Shown piece by piece: positions 41,139-50,824 of a stretch of 64,000 nt of DNA (position 1 is its first letter; each line of letters starts with the position of its first letter). This stretch comes from Hahella sp018986435. Its GTDB lineage: Bacteria; Pseudomonadota; Gammaproteobacteria; Pseudomonadales; Oleiphilaceae. The translations under genes were made by a program, and so were the position numbers. The notes below the pieces were generated by a model, which was given only the letters and a program-made list of their open reading frames with translations, was not told the origin of the DNA and searched no databases. Location of the stretch: NCBI RefSeq assembly GCF_050749805.1, contig NZ_CP192738.1, forward strand, positions 1,674,001-1,738,000. The letters are read 5' to 3'.

Positions 41139-43745
41139 TCACTCCGCGTCAGGCAACTCGATCACGAATTCCGTCCCTTCACCCAGTGCGCTGTTTACTT
41201 GGATCGCGCCGCCGTGGCGGTCGATAACCAGTTTAACGAAGCGTAAGCCCAGGCCGCTGCCTTGTACGCCCTGCTGCTCTGAGGCATGGGTGCGGCGAAA
41301 ACGTTCGAACAGGTAGGGGATTTCTGAGGCGGCGATGCCCGGTCCCTGATCGCGTAAGTGAATCAAGGTGCCGGCGTCGGCTTTTTCCAGCTTCAACTCG
41401 ATGCTGTGATTCTGCGGTGTGAATTTGACTGCGTTATGTAAGAGGTTGACCAAGGCTCGCTCCAACAGGTCCGCATTGGCTTTGATGGGCAATGAATCCT
41501 CTTCGCAGTACACCTGCACCGCAATGCCCCGGGTGAGGGCGCTGGGGGAGATGGAGTCCACCGCGTTATCCACGATATCCAACAGCTCGCAGTCGTAAAA
41601 GTGAATGTGGTCCGCCGCTTCCACCCGCGCCAGTTGCAGGAAGGCTTCCGCCATGCCCAGGCTCTTTTGCGTCAGTTCTCGGGCGGCGTCGATCTTGGAC
41701 GCCAGTTTGGCGTCGGGCAGCGCCGCGCTGAGGGTGTCCAGCAATGCTAACTGCGAGGCCAGCGGCGCGCGCAGGTCGTGAGAAATGAAGTGAATGGTCT
41801 CCAGACGTTTTTGCTGGGCTTCGTGTATCGGTGTGATATCGGAGAAGTTGACGATAATGCCGTTGGCGTTCAAATGGGTGAAGCGCATGGGCGCCAGGGA
41901 GATCAGGACCGCGGTGTTGCGGGTGTGTAATTCCATGGACTGCGCTTCGCCCGCCACCAGCACTTTGCGCACTACGGAATCCCACAACGCCGGCGTGAAC
42001 TTATTGGCGATAGGCATGCATTCGGCGATATAGGCGTTGGCGGTCGCGTTAGCGCTTAGCCAGCGGCTGGCGTGTTCGTTCAGATACAGAATACGGCCGA
42101 CCTCATCGCCCACCAGCACGCCGTCGGGCATGTTGGCGATGGTTTCGGATACAAACTTGCGCATGTCGCGGATAGCGGCGATAGCGAAGCGCACCTGGGA
42201 GATACGGCGGTCAATAAGTTCGCTGGAAGGCTGACGGAGAGTGGTTTTCTGCATCAGCCGGGGATACAGGCGCTGCAGGTAGTCGGCGGTCTGCTGGAGC
42301 TGGTCAGGATGATCTTCGAAGCGCATGTATAACGCCATTTTGCCGACCGCGTCGGATACAGGCAGAAGGATCTCCATCATGCCCGCATCGGCGTTCAAAT
42401 CGATACGCTTCTGTCCTCCTGGGGCGATTTCACGAAACTCCCACAGTGCAGGTTTAAGCAGGCGGGTGACTTGTTGCGCCCACTGTTGGGGTGAGTCATA
42501 GATGCCGCCCTGTTGCAGGCGCGGCTCCTCCTCCAGTCGCTTCAACTCCTGATTCAGAAACTGGTTGAGGCGACTCAGGCGTCGCCAGCTCCAGAAAGGG
42601 TAGGCGAATATCAGGGAGAGCACGACCGCCGCCGGCGGATACCATTGGTGGTCCACCCTCAGCAGCAAATAACTGAACACCAGCACTGACAGCGCCAGGG
42701 CGAGGGTCAATGGCAGATTTTTCTCCGGCGACACCCGCGGATACACCAGAGCGGCGATCAGCACCAGACTGAGTGACAGCAGGTATTGCCAGGTGGGAGA
42801 AATCAGGCGATGCATATTTTTGCGCACCAATCCCTCGAAGACGTTGGCGTGCACTTCCACCCCCGCCATGCTGGTGGAGGCGCCGGATACCGGCGTCGGC
42901 AGGAAGTCTCCCAGACCGGCGGCGGTGGCGCCGACAAATACGACCCGGTTCTGGAAATAGTCAGGAGGAAGCTCGCCATGCATAACCTCGCTGTAAGACA
43001 GCGTGGGGAAGCTGCCCGGCGGCCCGATGAAGGGGATCAGGCGATACTGCTCGCGGACATTGAAGGCGCCGCCGTTATCCAGTTCCTCTTTCTTCTGGTG
43101 TTCGTCGGGATACAGGTTCTGATATACCGAGAGCGCCAGGCTTGGCCAATGACTGTCTCCCAGGCCCTGATACAGATATAACCCCCGCGCGATGCCGTCA
43201 GCGTCCAGTTCCATCTGGGCGTGTCCCAGGCCTTCTGCGGTGTCGATGAACTGCGCGATGGGCAGAATCTCGGTGAGGTGGCCGGTATTGCCGACATGAT
43301 CGATATGCAGAGGCAGAAACACCTTGCCGGATTCCGCCATGGCTTGAGCGAAGTCCTTATCAGCCTCGGGAGAACTGCGTTCTGACAGCAGCAGGTCGAA
43401 GGCCACGGCGCGGGCGCCGGAATTGCGCAGGCGTTTGATCAGGGCGGCGTGGCGATCCCGCGACCAAGGCCAGCGGCCGTATTCCAACAGGCTCTTCTCA
43501 TCGATGGCGACGATGACGCTGGTCGTGCTGGTGCTGACTGGGCGCACCTTGAGGCAGAAATCATAAAACAGGTAATCCAGTCGCTGCATCCAGCCGCTGG
43601 ATATCAACAGGAAGCAGAGTCCCACCAGAATGGCGGCGAATAGATAGCGCTCGGTGACGGGGAAGCCGCGGCTATGGCGGACTTGGGAAGCGTTGTCCCG
43701 CTGGGGCGGCGGGTTGGGCTGCGCATCAGGTTTGCCTGGGATCAT
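41139..43745 (-). CDS. CHASE2-domain sensor histidine kinase
   Basis: An 868-residue kinase. A membrane helix near residue 35 precedes a periplasmic CHASE2 domain (about 55-310). Three membrane helices follow (about 320-395), then a coiled region, a PAS-like domain (about 535-630), and a HisKA/HATPase core. The phosphoacceptor is His656 in FISHDLRAP. The N box LLHNAVKF, G1 DQGPGIA and GSGLGL are present. It is last of three genes after a response regulator and a FecR/LysM protein, which make a sensory module. Confidence 0.9.
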   Translation of the reverse strand: MIPGKPDAQPNPPPQRDNASQVRHSRGFPVTERYLFAAILVGLCFLLISSGWMQRLDYLFYDFCLKVRPVSTSTTSVIVAIDEKSLLEYGRWPWSRDRHAALIKRLRNSGARAVAFDLLLSERSSPEADKDFAQAMAESGKVFLPLHIDHVGNTGHLTEILPIAQFIDTAEGLGHAQMELDADGIARGLYLYQGLGDSHWPSLALSVYQNLYPDEHQKKEELDNGGAFNVREQYRLIPFIGPPGSFPTLSYSEVMHGELPPDYFQNRVVFVGATAAGLGDFLPTPVSGASTSMAGVEVHANVFEGLVRKNMHRLISPTWQYLLSLSLVLIAALVYPRVSPEKNLPLTLALALSVLVFSYLLLRVDHQWYPPAAVVLSLIFAYPFWSWRRLSRLNQFLNQELKRLEEEPRLQQGGIYDSPQQWAQQVTRLLKPALWEFREIAPGGQKRIDLNADAGMMEILLPVSDAVGKMALYMRFEDHPDQLQQTADYLQRLYPRLMQKTTLRQPSSELIDRRISQVRFAIAAIRDMRKFVSETIANMPDGVLVGDEVGRILYLNEHASRWLSANATANAYIAECMPIANKFTPALWDSVVRKVLVAGEAQSMELHTRNTAVLISLAPMRFTHLNANGIIVNFSDITPIHEAQQKRLETIHFISHDLRAPLASQLALLDTLSAALPDAKLASKIDAARELTQKSLGMAEAFLQLARVEAADHIHFYDCELLDIVDNAVDSISPSALTRGIAVQVYCEEDSLPIKANADLLERALVNLLHNAVKFTPQNHSIELKLEKADAGTLIHLRDQGPGIAASEIPYLFERFRRTHASEQQGVQGSGLGLRFVKLVIDRHGGAIQVNSALGEGTEFVIELPDAE

Positions 43746-43868
43746 CCCATAAAGGCCCTTTTTGTTGTGAGCGAAACAGTGTTGTTAGTGAAATACTGCT
43801 GTGAGTGAACTAGCCCTGACGTTGCTTGCGCCCGATACGCCTTATGGGAATAACGGGTCTGGCGGAGT

Positions 43869-45449
43869 CTACGGCTCTATTCTGACCGCCTGGATCGCGC
43901 CGAAGTTCGACGAATAGAGCGGCCCTGCAACCGGTCTGATACGAATCCAATATGTCTTTTCCGGAGTCAAACGGAGATTGGCGGAGGTTTTCTCCACCTG
44001 TTGCTCTTCAATAACCCGGCTGAAAAATTCGTCTTCCGCCAACTGAAGTATATACCGGTCTGCATTGGCCACGCTTTTCCAGAACACTTTCGCTTTTTCG
44101 TCAAAATAATTCACTGCAATGACGTGGGTGTCGTCAAGCTTTCCCAGAATGGTGAATCTCCGCGGCTCGCTATAGGAAAAATCGTCGCCGCCAGCCAGTG
44201 TGGCGATACGCCAGAAATATTCGCCTGCATTCAGGTCGCGTTCGGCTTGGGCGCTGGAAATGGAAGAGAAGGGGGTGCGGGTGTAGAGGGCGGAGAACTG
44301 GGGATCGGCGGAGATTTCAAGGCTGGACATCTGGGTTGGCGTGTCCAGTCGCCAGCGGAAGACGGGGCGGGGCTCTCGCAGCAACGCCCCCGTCAGCGGG
44401 GTAATCAGCTGCGCCGGCTCCGCCTTTTGCTCCACCCTGAAGCGCACTTCCGTATCCACGCCCTCCAATCCTCCCGGGTCCACCGCCCGTAGCAGTAAAC
44501 GGTAGTCGCCGTTACCCAGGTCAGGCAACTCAACCAGGGGGGCGTCAATCTGCTGGGAAAAAACCGGCAGCTCCTTCCCATCGCCTTTAAATACTTCGAT
44601 TACGTATGCCGTCGCATTGGTCACCGGGGCCCAGCTCAAGGTCACCGGAGCGGCGTTGTACACTGCCGAGGCGGAGACTTCCGGCGCCTCCGGCAATTGA
44701 ATTTCGGAAAATACGGAACCGGAGCCAACCGTGGCGCCCTGGCCTTTATAGAGTTTGCGAGAGGCGGTGGCGTTGGAGACTTCCACTACACCCTCAGTAA
44801 CTTCCGCTACGGTGACGTCGGCGGTCGCCCGCAGACGGAAAGCCGTACCGCGCACCGCCGCCACGGCGGAGGGTGTGGAGACTTCGTAACGTGAAGCGGG
44901 GCCTCTGCGCGGCGTCACCTTCTGCTGCATTTTGCCGCGCAGCAGACGCAACCGCGTATCCACCATGCCGGTATCGCCATAGTGGGTCAGAGTATTGAAG
45001 ATCACGATGGATTGACGGGAAACCGTCAATTCGCTGCCATCTGCGAATCCAACCAGCGCGGAGCCCTCATCGGTTTTGATCTCATCGCCGATTTCGAGTT
45101 TGGCTTCCTGCGTCGCCAGTACGTAATGAGAGGTATGTGCTTTACGCAGCCACACTTTGCCGCGCAGATTGAGGAAAGAGGCGGATTGTGGATAGTGGCG
45201 CAGCCAGGCGACAGGAATTCTTAACTGCGTGCCAGGCGTCAGCGACCAGGCGTCGTTGAGGCTGTTATAGCGCATGAGCGCGTCCCAGCCGCGATTGGGC
45301 GCCAGGAAGCGCTCACCGATGCTTTGCAGGCTGTCGTTGGGCCGGGTGGTGTAGGTCCACTCCATCTTGTCGGGTTCTTGGGCGAACCCGGCGCAGGAGA
45401 ACCAACACAGGAACCAGAACCACAACAGGTGGCGTTTGCTCTGTTTCAA
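43869..45449 (-). CDS. LysM and FecR-domain periplasmic protein
   Basis: A 526-residue exported protein. The signal peptide is about residues 1-23. A LysM-like peptidoglycan-binding module (about 32-85, TTRPNDSLQSIGERFLA) is followed by a FecR-type domain (about 110-240, with STPSAVAAVRGTAFR) and then three or four fibronectin III-like beta domains. FecR/LysM proteins are found with CHASE2 kinases and OmpR regulators, where they are thought to act in envelope sensing. It lies between the regulator and the kinase, with 61 bp and 123 bp gaps. Confidence 0.85.
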   Translation of the reverse strand: MKQSKRHLLWFWFLCWFSCAGFAQEPDKMEWTYTTRPNDSLQSIGERFLAPNRGWDALMRYNSLNDAWSLTPGTQLRIPVAWLRHYPQSASFLNLRGKVWLRKAHTSHYVLATQEAKLEIGDEIKTDEGSALVGFADGSELTVSRQSIVIFNTLTHYGDTGMVDTRLRLLRGKMQQKVTPRRGPASRYEVSTPSAVAAVRGTAFRLRATADVTVAEVTEGVVEVSNATASRKLYKGQGATVGSGSVFSEIQLPEAPEVSASAVYNAAPVTLSWAPVTNATAYVIEVFKGDGKELPVFSQQIDAPLVELPDLGNGDYRLLLRAVDPGGLEGVDTEVRFRVEQKAEPAQLITPLTGALLREPRPVFRWRLDTPTQMSSLEISADPQFSALYTRTPFSSISSAQAERDLNAGEYFWRIATLAGGDDFSYSEPRRFTILGKLDDTHVIAVNYFDEKAKVFWKSVANADRYILQLAEDEFFSRVIEEQQVEKTSANLRLTPEKTYWIRIRPVAGPLYSSNFGAIQAVRIEP

Positions 45450-45510
45450 TTAGACTCCCAATATTCACAGTGTCGTCAATCGTTGGCCGCAATACCCGGA
45501 CAATGGCGGC

Positions 45511-46197
45511 CTATTCCACTTCTTCCAGCCGATAACCGTGCTGGTAGATGGTCTTAATGCGAAATCCGTTTTCCGGTTTGATTCCCAGTTTTCGCCGCAG
45601 ACGGCTCATGTGAGTGTCCACGGTGCGGGTATTGATGTCGCTGCTGACGCCCCAGACCCGTTCCAGCAGGTACTTGCGCGACAGCAGGCGGCCTTTGTTT
45701 TCGAACAGAAACGTCGTCAGGTCGAAGTCTTTGTCCGTCAACGTCAGCGGCTCGCCGTTCAGTTGAATGGTCCGTTTCTTGTGGTTGATGCTGAAAGCGC
45801 CATAGCTGGCTTCTTCGGCATCCGTCTCCTCCGTGCGGTTTCTCCGACTCAGCGCTTTTAGCCGGGCGATGAGTTCGCCGGGCCGCGCCGGCTTCACCAT
45901 GTAATCGTCGGCGCCGGCCTCCAGCGCCTCAATAATGTCTTCTTCCGCTTCGCGCTGAGTCAGGAACAGCACCGGTATCGGCCATTCCTGCTGCTGCCGC
46001 ACCTTGCGGAGGATATCGATGCCGTCCATATCCGGCAGTTGCCAGTCCATGATGAGCAAATCGAAGCTGTCATGGGTGACGGCGAATAAAAAATCTTTCC
46101 CCGTATTGTAGTGGCGGCATTGAAAATCTGAGTTCCGCAGATTTAGCAATAGCTGGTCCGCCAGATTCTGGTCGTCTTCTAGAAGTCCGATTTTCAT
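45511..46197 (-). CDS. OmpR-family response regulator
   Basis: A 228-residue response regulator. The receiver has phosphoacceptor Asp51 (LIMDWQLPDMDG), the acidic pair near residue 8 (EDDQ) and Lys near 101 (MVKPARPGEL). A winged-helix DNA-binding domain follows (about 130-225, with TVDTHMSRLRRKLG and the YQHGYRLEEVE end). It is first of the leftward operon with the LysM-FecR protein and CHASE2 kinase, its probable partner. It may also control the divergent secreted Asp-box protein gene 606 bp away (inference). Confidence 0.93.
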   Translation of the reverse strand: MKIGLLEDDQNLADQLLLNLRNSDFQCRHYNTGKDFLFAVTHDSFDLLIMDWQLPDMDGIDILRKVRQQQEWPIPVLFLTQREAEEDIIEALEAGADDYMVKPARPGELIARLKALSRRNRTEETDAEEASYGAFSINHKKRTIQLNGEPLTLTDKDFDLTTFLFENKGRLLSRKYLLERVWGVSSDINTRTVDTHMSRLRRKLGIKPENGFRIKTIYQHGYRLEEVE

Positions 46198-46803
46198 AGT
46201 CTGCGTTCGTCTAACTGTTTGATGTATATCTAAGTTTGGCAGTAAACCGCCAATCTCGCTAACTTTTGCCGAAAAATGTGCGGACGGGGTTGAACCGCAC
46301 CTGATTCAGCGACTTTTTCGACAGACAGCAAACCTTGCGAAAAGCCGGACTAGGGCAAGGTCTACTTCAACTTAAATGATTTTTGTGAGCAATTTAAAAA
46401 TGTAACAACAAGCTACTTTTTGCATCGCACAGGCCTTTCAACGCATTCTGGCGGCTCAAATTTCACTTCGATAATGCGTGTTCGCAAACATCTGTTGGAC
46501 TTAGCCATGGTCCTGGCGGCGGGGTTGGTTATATGATGGCGCTGCGGCTCTCCCGAAACTCCCGCCAAGGCGTGGGCCAATCAACGGGATGAGCGCAGCG
46601 CTCCGCGCCGGAGCGGTGTCAGGCGTTCAAGCAGGAAATGGAACCGTCCAAATGCGAGGGGCTGTGGTCGCAGGGATCGGAAGTCAGGATCTTATGCGGG
46701 TAAGCGAAGCGTGCAGTGCTCCCTTCGCGACGCCCTGATAAAGGGATGGACGGCGAATATAAGGAAATAGCGGCGATCGCAATGATCGCTGTGGAGAAGG
46801 AAA
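46198..46803. other. 606-bp divergent intergenic region with GGA-rich leader
   Basis: No gene was found. The right 165 bp (46639-46803), upstream of the Asp-box protein gene, contain about ten GGA triplets, including AGGGATCGGAAG and TCAGGAT. A hairpin GCGATC-GCAAT-GATCGC sits just before the ribosome-binding site (GGAGAAGGA). This could be a long leader under CsrA control. A promoter was not located with confidence. Confidence 0.4.
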
Positions 46804-48933
46804 ATGAAATTAATAAGGACTTTTAAGCGAGAAACAGGATGTAAACTTCATTTAGGTGTGGCCCTTTTTGCGCTGTTGACGGCCTTTGCTCTTCCAACTC
46901 TGGCGGAGATCAATTTTTACCCGCCTGTAAATCTATCCTACTCAGAAGGTCTGAGTTTTAACCCCAGTCTGGTGACTCAAGGCGATAATCTCTTTGTGAC
47001 CTGGGACGATAACAGTTCCGGTGTAAAGGAAGTGATGTTCGCGCGCTCTCGTGATAAAGGCGAAAACTACACGCAGGCGAAGCAGCTGTCGTCGCCCTCA
47101 GGGCAGTCCAGCGCGCCGGATGTGGCGGTGGACTCCCGTGGTCGCGTGCATGTGGTGTGGCAGGATACCTTGTACGGCGCCTCTACGATCCTTTACGTGC
47201 GTTCGGAAGACGGCGGCAAGACCTTTACTCCGGCTGTCAGCCTGTCTGGGGATGACAGCGCGTCCGTGCGGGCGGATATTCTGGTGGACTCGGCGAACGT
47301 GATCTACGTGGCCTGGACCGACACCGGTACGGAAGAAGTGATAGTGACCCAGAGCGTGGACGGCGGCGACAGCTTTCAACAGGTCGCCAAAATCAAAGCC
47401 AACTTTGTCTCCAGCGTGCGCATGGCGGCGGGCGGAGATCGACGTATTCACGTGGCCTGGACCAATGCGCAGAATGTCTATCACATGTATTCCAGGAACG
47501 GCGGGCGCAGTTTTTCTCAGCCGGTGAGCATTTCCGCTAGCAGTGCGGTGTCGTCTTCTGTATCGCTGGCGGCGGACGCGGGCAGCAATGTCTACATCGG
47601 CTGGAGCGAGCAGATCAACGATGAGGCGGAGATCTATGTGGCGCGCTCCGAAGACGGCGGACAGCACTTTGCGCCGCCCGGCAACATCAGCCGCAACCCG
47701 GGGGCCTCGATCGGTCCGGACTTGACCACAGATGCGGAGGGCGTGCTGTATGTCGTTTGGCAGGATACGACGCCTGGCAATTACGAAGCGATGTTCGCGT
47801 ATTCCTCCGACAGAGCGCTGACCTTCTCGTCGGCTGCCAACATCTCTCCCAGCGAACTGGGGTCTCTGGTGACCAAGGTGGCGGTCAATGAGTCCGGCGG
47901 CATATTCGTCGCCTGGGACGATAATCGCAGTGGCAATTTTGAGATTATCGTGGCGCGAGGGATGCAGGGCTTGGCGGCGATCAAGAACGCCACCGCCAAG
48001 CCCTCTCCCTTCAGTCCGAACGGGGACGGAGCCAACGATACGTTGAGGGTGCGCGCTGATTTCACCGCCCCGCTGCAATGGGAAGCCTCCGTTCTCACGT
48101 CTGAGAATGAACCTGTGAACGTGTTTCGCGGTAATGGGGAACTTTTCGATTTAACTTGGGATGGGCTCGACCATAATGGCGCAGTAACCCCGGACGGCTC
48201 CTATCGTTTCCTGATTACAGGCGTGGACGTGGATGGCGTGGCGGCGGCGCCGGCGGAAGTGTATTTCAGCGTGAATACCGTATCGGATTCGGAACCCCCG
48301 CAGCTGTTGAGCTACGAGTCCAACTATGCGGAGTTTGGCCCGGACGGCGACGGACGACGCGATAGCGTCGCGCTAAAAGCGAGCTTCAATAAAAGTCTCG
48401 ATTGGACGCTCAGTTATCAAAACCGGGATGGCGTGGAGCTGTTCAGTCAACAAGGCAGCGGCGTTTCCTTGGACAAGCAGTGGGATGGCCGTGATTTCAG
48501 TGGAGTCACCGTTGCGGATGACCGTTATGTGATTGCGCTGTCGGCCACAGACACCCAGGGAATCAGTGTGGGCGGCGAATTGCGGGTGATTGTGGACACG
48601 GTGGCCCCGCAATGGGCCAATATCAGTGTGACGCCGGAGGTGATCACTCCCAACGGCGATCAATCCAATGATAAGGCGCGGCTGGAGTTCGACCTCAATG
48701 AAGGCGCTTTGACGACGGTGTACGTCTATGAGGCGCGGGGTGGTTCTCTGGTGCGGGAGTTGTATCGGGAGCCGTTGATTGGCGAGCGTCATGTCGTGAT
48801 CGACTGGGACGGACGCTCCGGCACTGGGAGCGTCGTGGCGCCGGGAAAGTATATCTTTAAGGTATGGATGCGGGATTACGCGGCCAATCGCGCGGAGCCC
48901 TATCCGGTCGTGGCGGGGGTCACAGTGAGATAA
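46804..48933 (+). CDS. Secreted Asp-box (BNR/sialidase-like) repeat protein with Ig-like tail
   Basis: A 709-residue secreted protein. After a signal peptide (about residues 1-34) come about six Asp-box/BNR repeats spaced near 60 residues (SRDKGENY, SEDGGKTF, SVDGGDSF, SRNGGRSF, SEDGGQHF), predicting a six-bladed propeller. The tail (about 395-709) has three repeats of an Ig-like unit opening with PNGDGANDTL, GPDGDGRRDSV and PNGDQSNDKA, akin to FlgD-type domains and possibly calcium-binding. Sialidase catalytic residues cannot be confirmed, so it may instead bind glycans. Upstream leader is GGA-rich. Confidence 0.78.
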   Translation: MKLIRTFKRETGCKLHLGVALFALLTAFALPTLAEINFYPPVNLSYSEGLSFNPSLVTQGDNLFVTWDDNSSGVKEVMFARSRDKGENYTQAKQLSSPSGQSSAPDVAVDSRGRVHVVWQDTLYGASTILYVRSEDGGKTFTPAVSLSGDDSASVRADILVDSANVIYVAWTDTGTEEVIVTQSVDGGDSFQQVAKIKANFVSSVRMAAGGDRRIHVAWTNAQNVYHMYSRNGGRSFSQPVSISASSAVSSSVSLAADAGSNVYIGWSEQINDEAEIYVARSEDGGQHFAPPGNISRNPGASIGPDLTTDAEGVLYVVWQDTTPGNYEAMFAYSSDRALTFSSAANISPSELGSLVTKVAVNESGGIFVAWDDNRSGNFEIIVARGMQGLAAIKNATAKPSPFSPNGDGANDTLRVRADFTAPLQWEASVLTSENEPVNVFRGNGELFDLTWDGLDHNGAVTPDGSYRFLITGVDVDGVAAAPAEVYFSVNTVSDSEPPQLLSYESNYAEFGPDGDGRRDSVALKASFNKSLDWTLSYQNRDGVELFSQQGSGVSLDKQWDGRDFSGVTVADDRYVIALSATDTQGISVGGELRVIVDTVAPQWANISVTPEVITPNGDQSNDKARLEFDLNEGALTTVYVYEARGGSLVRELYREPLIGERHVVIDWDGRSGTGSVVAPGKYIFKVWMRDYAANRAEPYPVVAGVTVR

Positions 48934-49050
48934 GCGCTGGCCGCTCCGCTCGTCGAATGCGGCGGAGTGGTTTATAGTGTAGTCATTATCTACGCCGCGA
49001 CGAGGCCCGTCGCGGCGGCTTGCTGTCTAATCCTATCTGCTGAATAAAAT

Positions 49051-49374
49051 ATGAAAATCCAAATCTCTGTTGAGAATAAGTTAAAAGAGGCTTTCACTCC
49101 GACGCACCTGGAGGTGATCAATGAAAGCCATATGCACAGCGTCCCCCCCAATTCTGAAACCCACTTCAAAGTGGTGTTGGTGACGCCGCAGTTTACGGAC
49201 ATGCGTTCCGTGCAACGGCACCAGAAGGTGTATGCGGTGCTGGGAGAGTTGATGCAACAGGGCATTCACGCGCTGGCGCTGCACACTTTCACCCCACAGG
49301 AATGGCTGGAAAAAGGCCAGGCCCCGGACTCGCCCAACTGCATGGGCGGCAGCAAAAAAGCTAAAACGGAGTAG
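49051..49374 (+). CDS. BolA-family protein
   Basis: A 107-residue BolA-fold protein. The motif EVINESHMHSVPPNSETHFKVVLVTPQF contains the conserved N-E-S-H-x-H and H-F-K-V segments; a later His lies in VQRHQKVYAVLGEL. BolA proteins work with monothiol glutaredoxins in iron-sulfur handling and in stress morphology. The tail (about 20 residues, ending in KKAKTE) with a Cys resembles E. coli BolA itself. The gene is nine bases upstream of yciO and likely shares its transcript. Confidence 0.85.
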   Translation: MKIQISVENKLKEAFTPTHLEVINESHMHSVPPNSETHFKVVLVTPQFTDMRSVQRHQKVYAVLGELMQQGIHALALHTFTPQEWLEKGQAPDSPNCMGGSKKAKTE

Positions 49375-49382
49375 GGCGGTCA

Positions 49383-50000
49383 ATGAGCCAGTTTTTCCAG
49401 ATTCACCAAGATAACCCTCAGTCCCGTCTGGTTCGTCAGGCGGTGGAAATCATCCACAACGGCGGCGTTATCGTTTACCCCACGGATTCAGGCTATGCGC
49501 TGGGGTGCGCTATCGGCGATAAAAGCGCCGCCGACCGCATCAAGAGCATTCGCCGCCTGGATGATAAGCATAACTTTACCCTGGTGTGCCGGGATTTGAG
49601 CGATATATCCACTTACGCCAAGGTGGATAACAGTACGTATCGCCTACTGAAAAATCACACTCCCGGCGCCTATACCTTCATTTTGCCGGCGACCTCGGAA
49701 GTGCCGCGCAGGTTGCTGCATCCGAAGCGGCGGCAGATCGGCATCAGGGTGCCTGATAACCGCATTGCGCAGGCGCTGCTTGAGGAGCTGGGCGAGCCGC
49801 TGATGAGTTCTACGCTGATTATGCCTGGCGAAGAAATGCCGATGACCGATCCTTATGAGATTCGCCAGATGCTGGAGCACGCGGTGGATTTGATCATCGA
49901 CGGCGGTTTCTGCGGTATGGAGCCCACTTCGGTGGTCGACCTGACCGACGATGCGCCGGTAATCCTAAGGGAAGGCGCGGGCGATATCTCCGGCTTCTGA
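49383..50000 (+). CDS. yciO: YciO, Sua5/YrdC-family protein
   Basis: A 205-residue single-domain YrdC-fold protein, strongly resembling E. coli YciO throughout: it starts MSQFFQIHQDNPQSRL and continues GGVIVYPTDSGYALGC, KHNFTLVCRDL and PGAYTFILPA. The KxR/SxN-type nucleotide-binding region of TsaC is replaced by the YciO pattern. YciO is a paralogue of the tRNA threonylcarbamoyladenosine synthase TsaC; its role is less clear. It directly follows the BolA-like gene. Confidence 0.9.
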   Translation: MSQFFQIHQDNPQSRLVRQAVEIIHNGGVIVYPTDSGYALGCAIGDKSAADRIKSIRRLDDKHNFTLVCRDLSDISTYAKVDNSTYRLLKNHTPGAYTFILPATSEVPRRLLHPKRRQIGIRVPDNRIAQALLEELGEPLMSSTLIMPGEEMPMTDPYEIRQMLEHAVDLIIDGGFCGMEPTSVVDLTDDAPVILREGAGDISGF

Positions 50001-50036
50001 ATGAGTGCGCCGCCGGATTCCCGGCGGCGTTTCGCA

Positions 50037-50651
50037 TCAACTGATCGAGATAGAGAAGGCGGCGCCGGAGTTTGCGGTCATTTCCGCCGCGGCGGACCCC
50101 ATCTTGTGAAAACGCTGCACGATGTCCTGCAGGGAATTGTTCTGCGGATTGGAGGAAAGCAGCGAACTGAACAGCGAATTGTCGCCGCCGTAGGCATTTT
50201 GCAGGCGCATGACATTCTGAACGTAATCCAGTGCGGGCTTCTGATTGCTCAGACGCACGAACGTTTGCTTGATATCCGGGTTGCGGTTGATATCCGCTTC
50301 TATCTTCTGCTTGGCTTCGGTCGGAATGGCGCCTGAAATTTCCAGCGCGCCGGTCTCGTTGCGGCCTAGGCGAACCTGTCCGCGCACGCTGGTGACGCCA
50401 TACTCGGCAAGCTTTTGCCTGAGCGTCTGTTGTACAAAGGCAGTATCTTGCCCGACGCCTTGTTGAAACTCTTTGATCATGACTCGGGGGCGGGAGCTTT
50501 GTTCCTGCTGCTGGCCCGACAGGGTGACGGTTCCTGGTTCGGGAAGATTGTCCATGGCCGCGTCGGCCTTTGTCTGCTGGGCGGCGGTGGGCTGTTTCAG
50601 GCCTTCGTACGCCTGATTTCCGTATTCAAATAAAGTGCGAATTAAACCCAT
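50037..50651 (-). CDS. Hypothetical cytoplasmic protein
   Basis: A 204-residue protein with no signal peptide or membrane segment. It has a glutamine-rich stretch (GQQQEQSSRP near residue 50), then a structured region with IKEFQQGVGQDTAFVQQTLRQ and ALEISGAIPTEAKQKIEADIN, and ends in a Ser/Ala-rich tail. No family is recognised. The start at 50651 (MGLIRTLFEYGN) follows AAGGTA; the open frame extends 17 codons further. It is convergent with yciO. Confidence 0.6.
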   Translation of the reverse strand: MGLIRTLFEYGNQAYEGLKQPTAAQQTKADAAMDNLPEPGTVTLSGQQQEQSSRPRVMIKEFQQGVGQDTAFVQQTLRQKLAEYGVTSVRGQVRLGRNETGALEISGAIPTEAKQKIEADINRNPDIKQTFVRLSNQKPALDYVQNVMRLQNAYGGDNSLFSSLLSSNPQNNSLQDIVQRFHKMGSAAAEMTANSGAAFSISIS

Positions 50652-50824
50652 GACGGCTACCTTGTTATCTCTGAGTGCGTTGTTTCCGACATTGGAAAGC
50701 ACGTATTCCTGACATATTCAGAACTTATTCAAATGCTGTGCCAGCATTGCTCCGGGAATCCAACATGACGAACGGAGCGCTATTGGCTAACATGGGCGCC
50801 TGATTGACGACTCAGAGTAGTTAA

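Noticed and set aside
46198..46638. c-di-GMP or other riboswitch in the long gap before the Asp-box protein gene
   Set aside because: No GEMM or other recognised aptamer core could be matched by eye.
47098..48078. 326-codon open frame opposite the Asp-box protein gene
   Set aside because: Its composition (many Arg, His, Gly) is that of a complement shadow, and the forward frame has a signal peptide and repeats.
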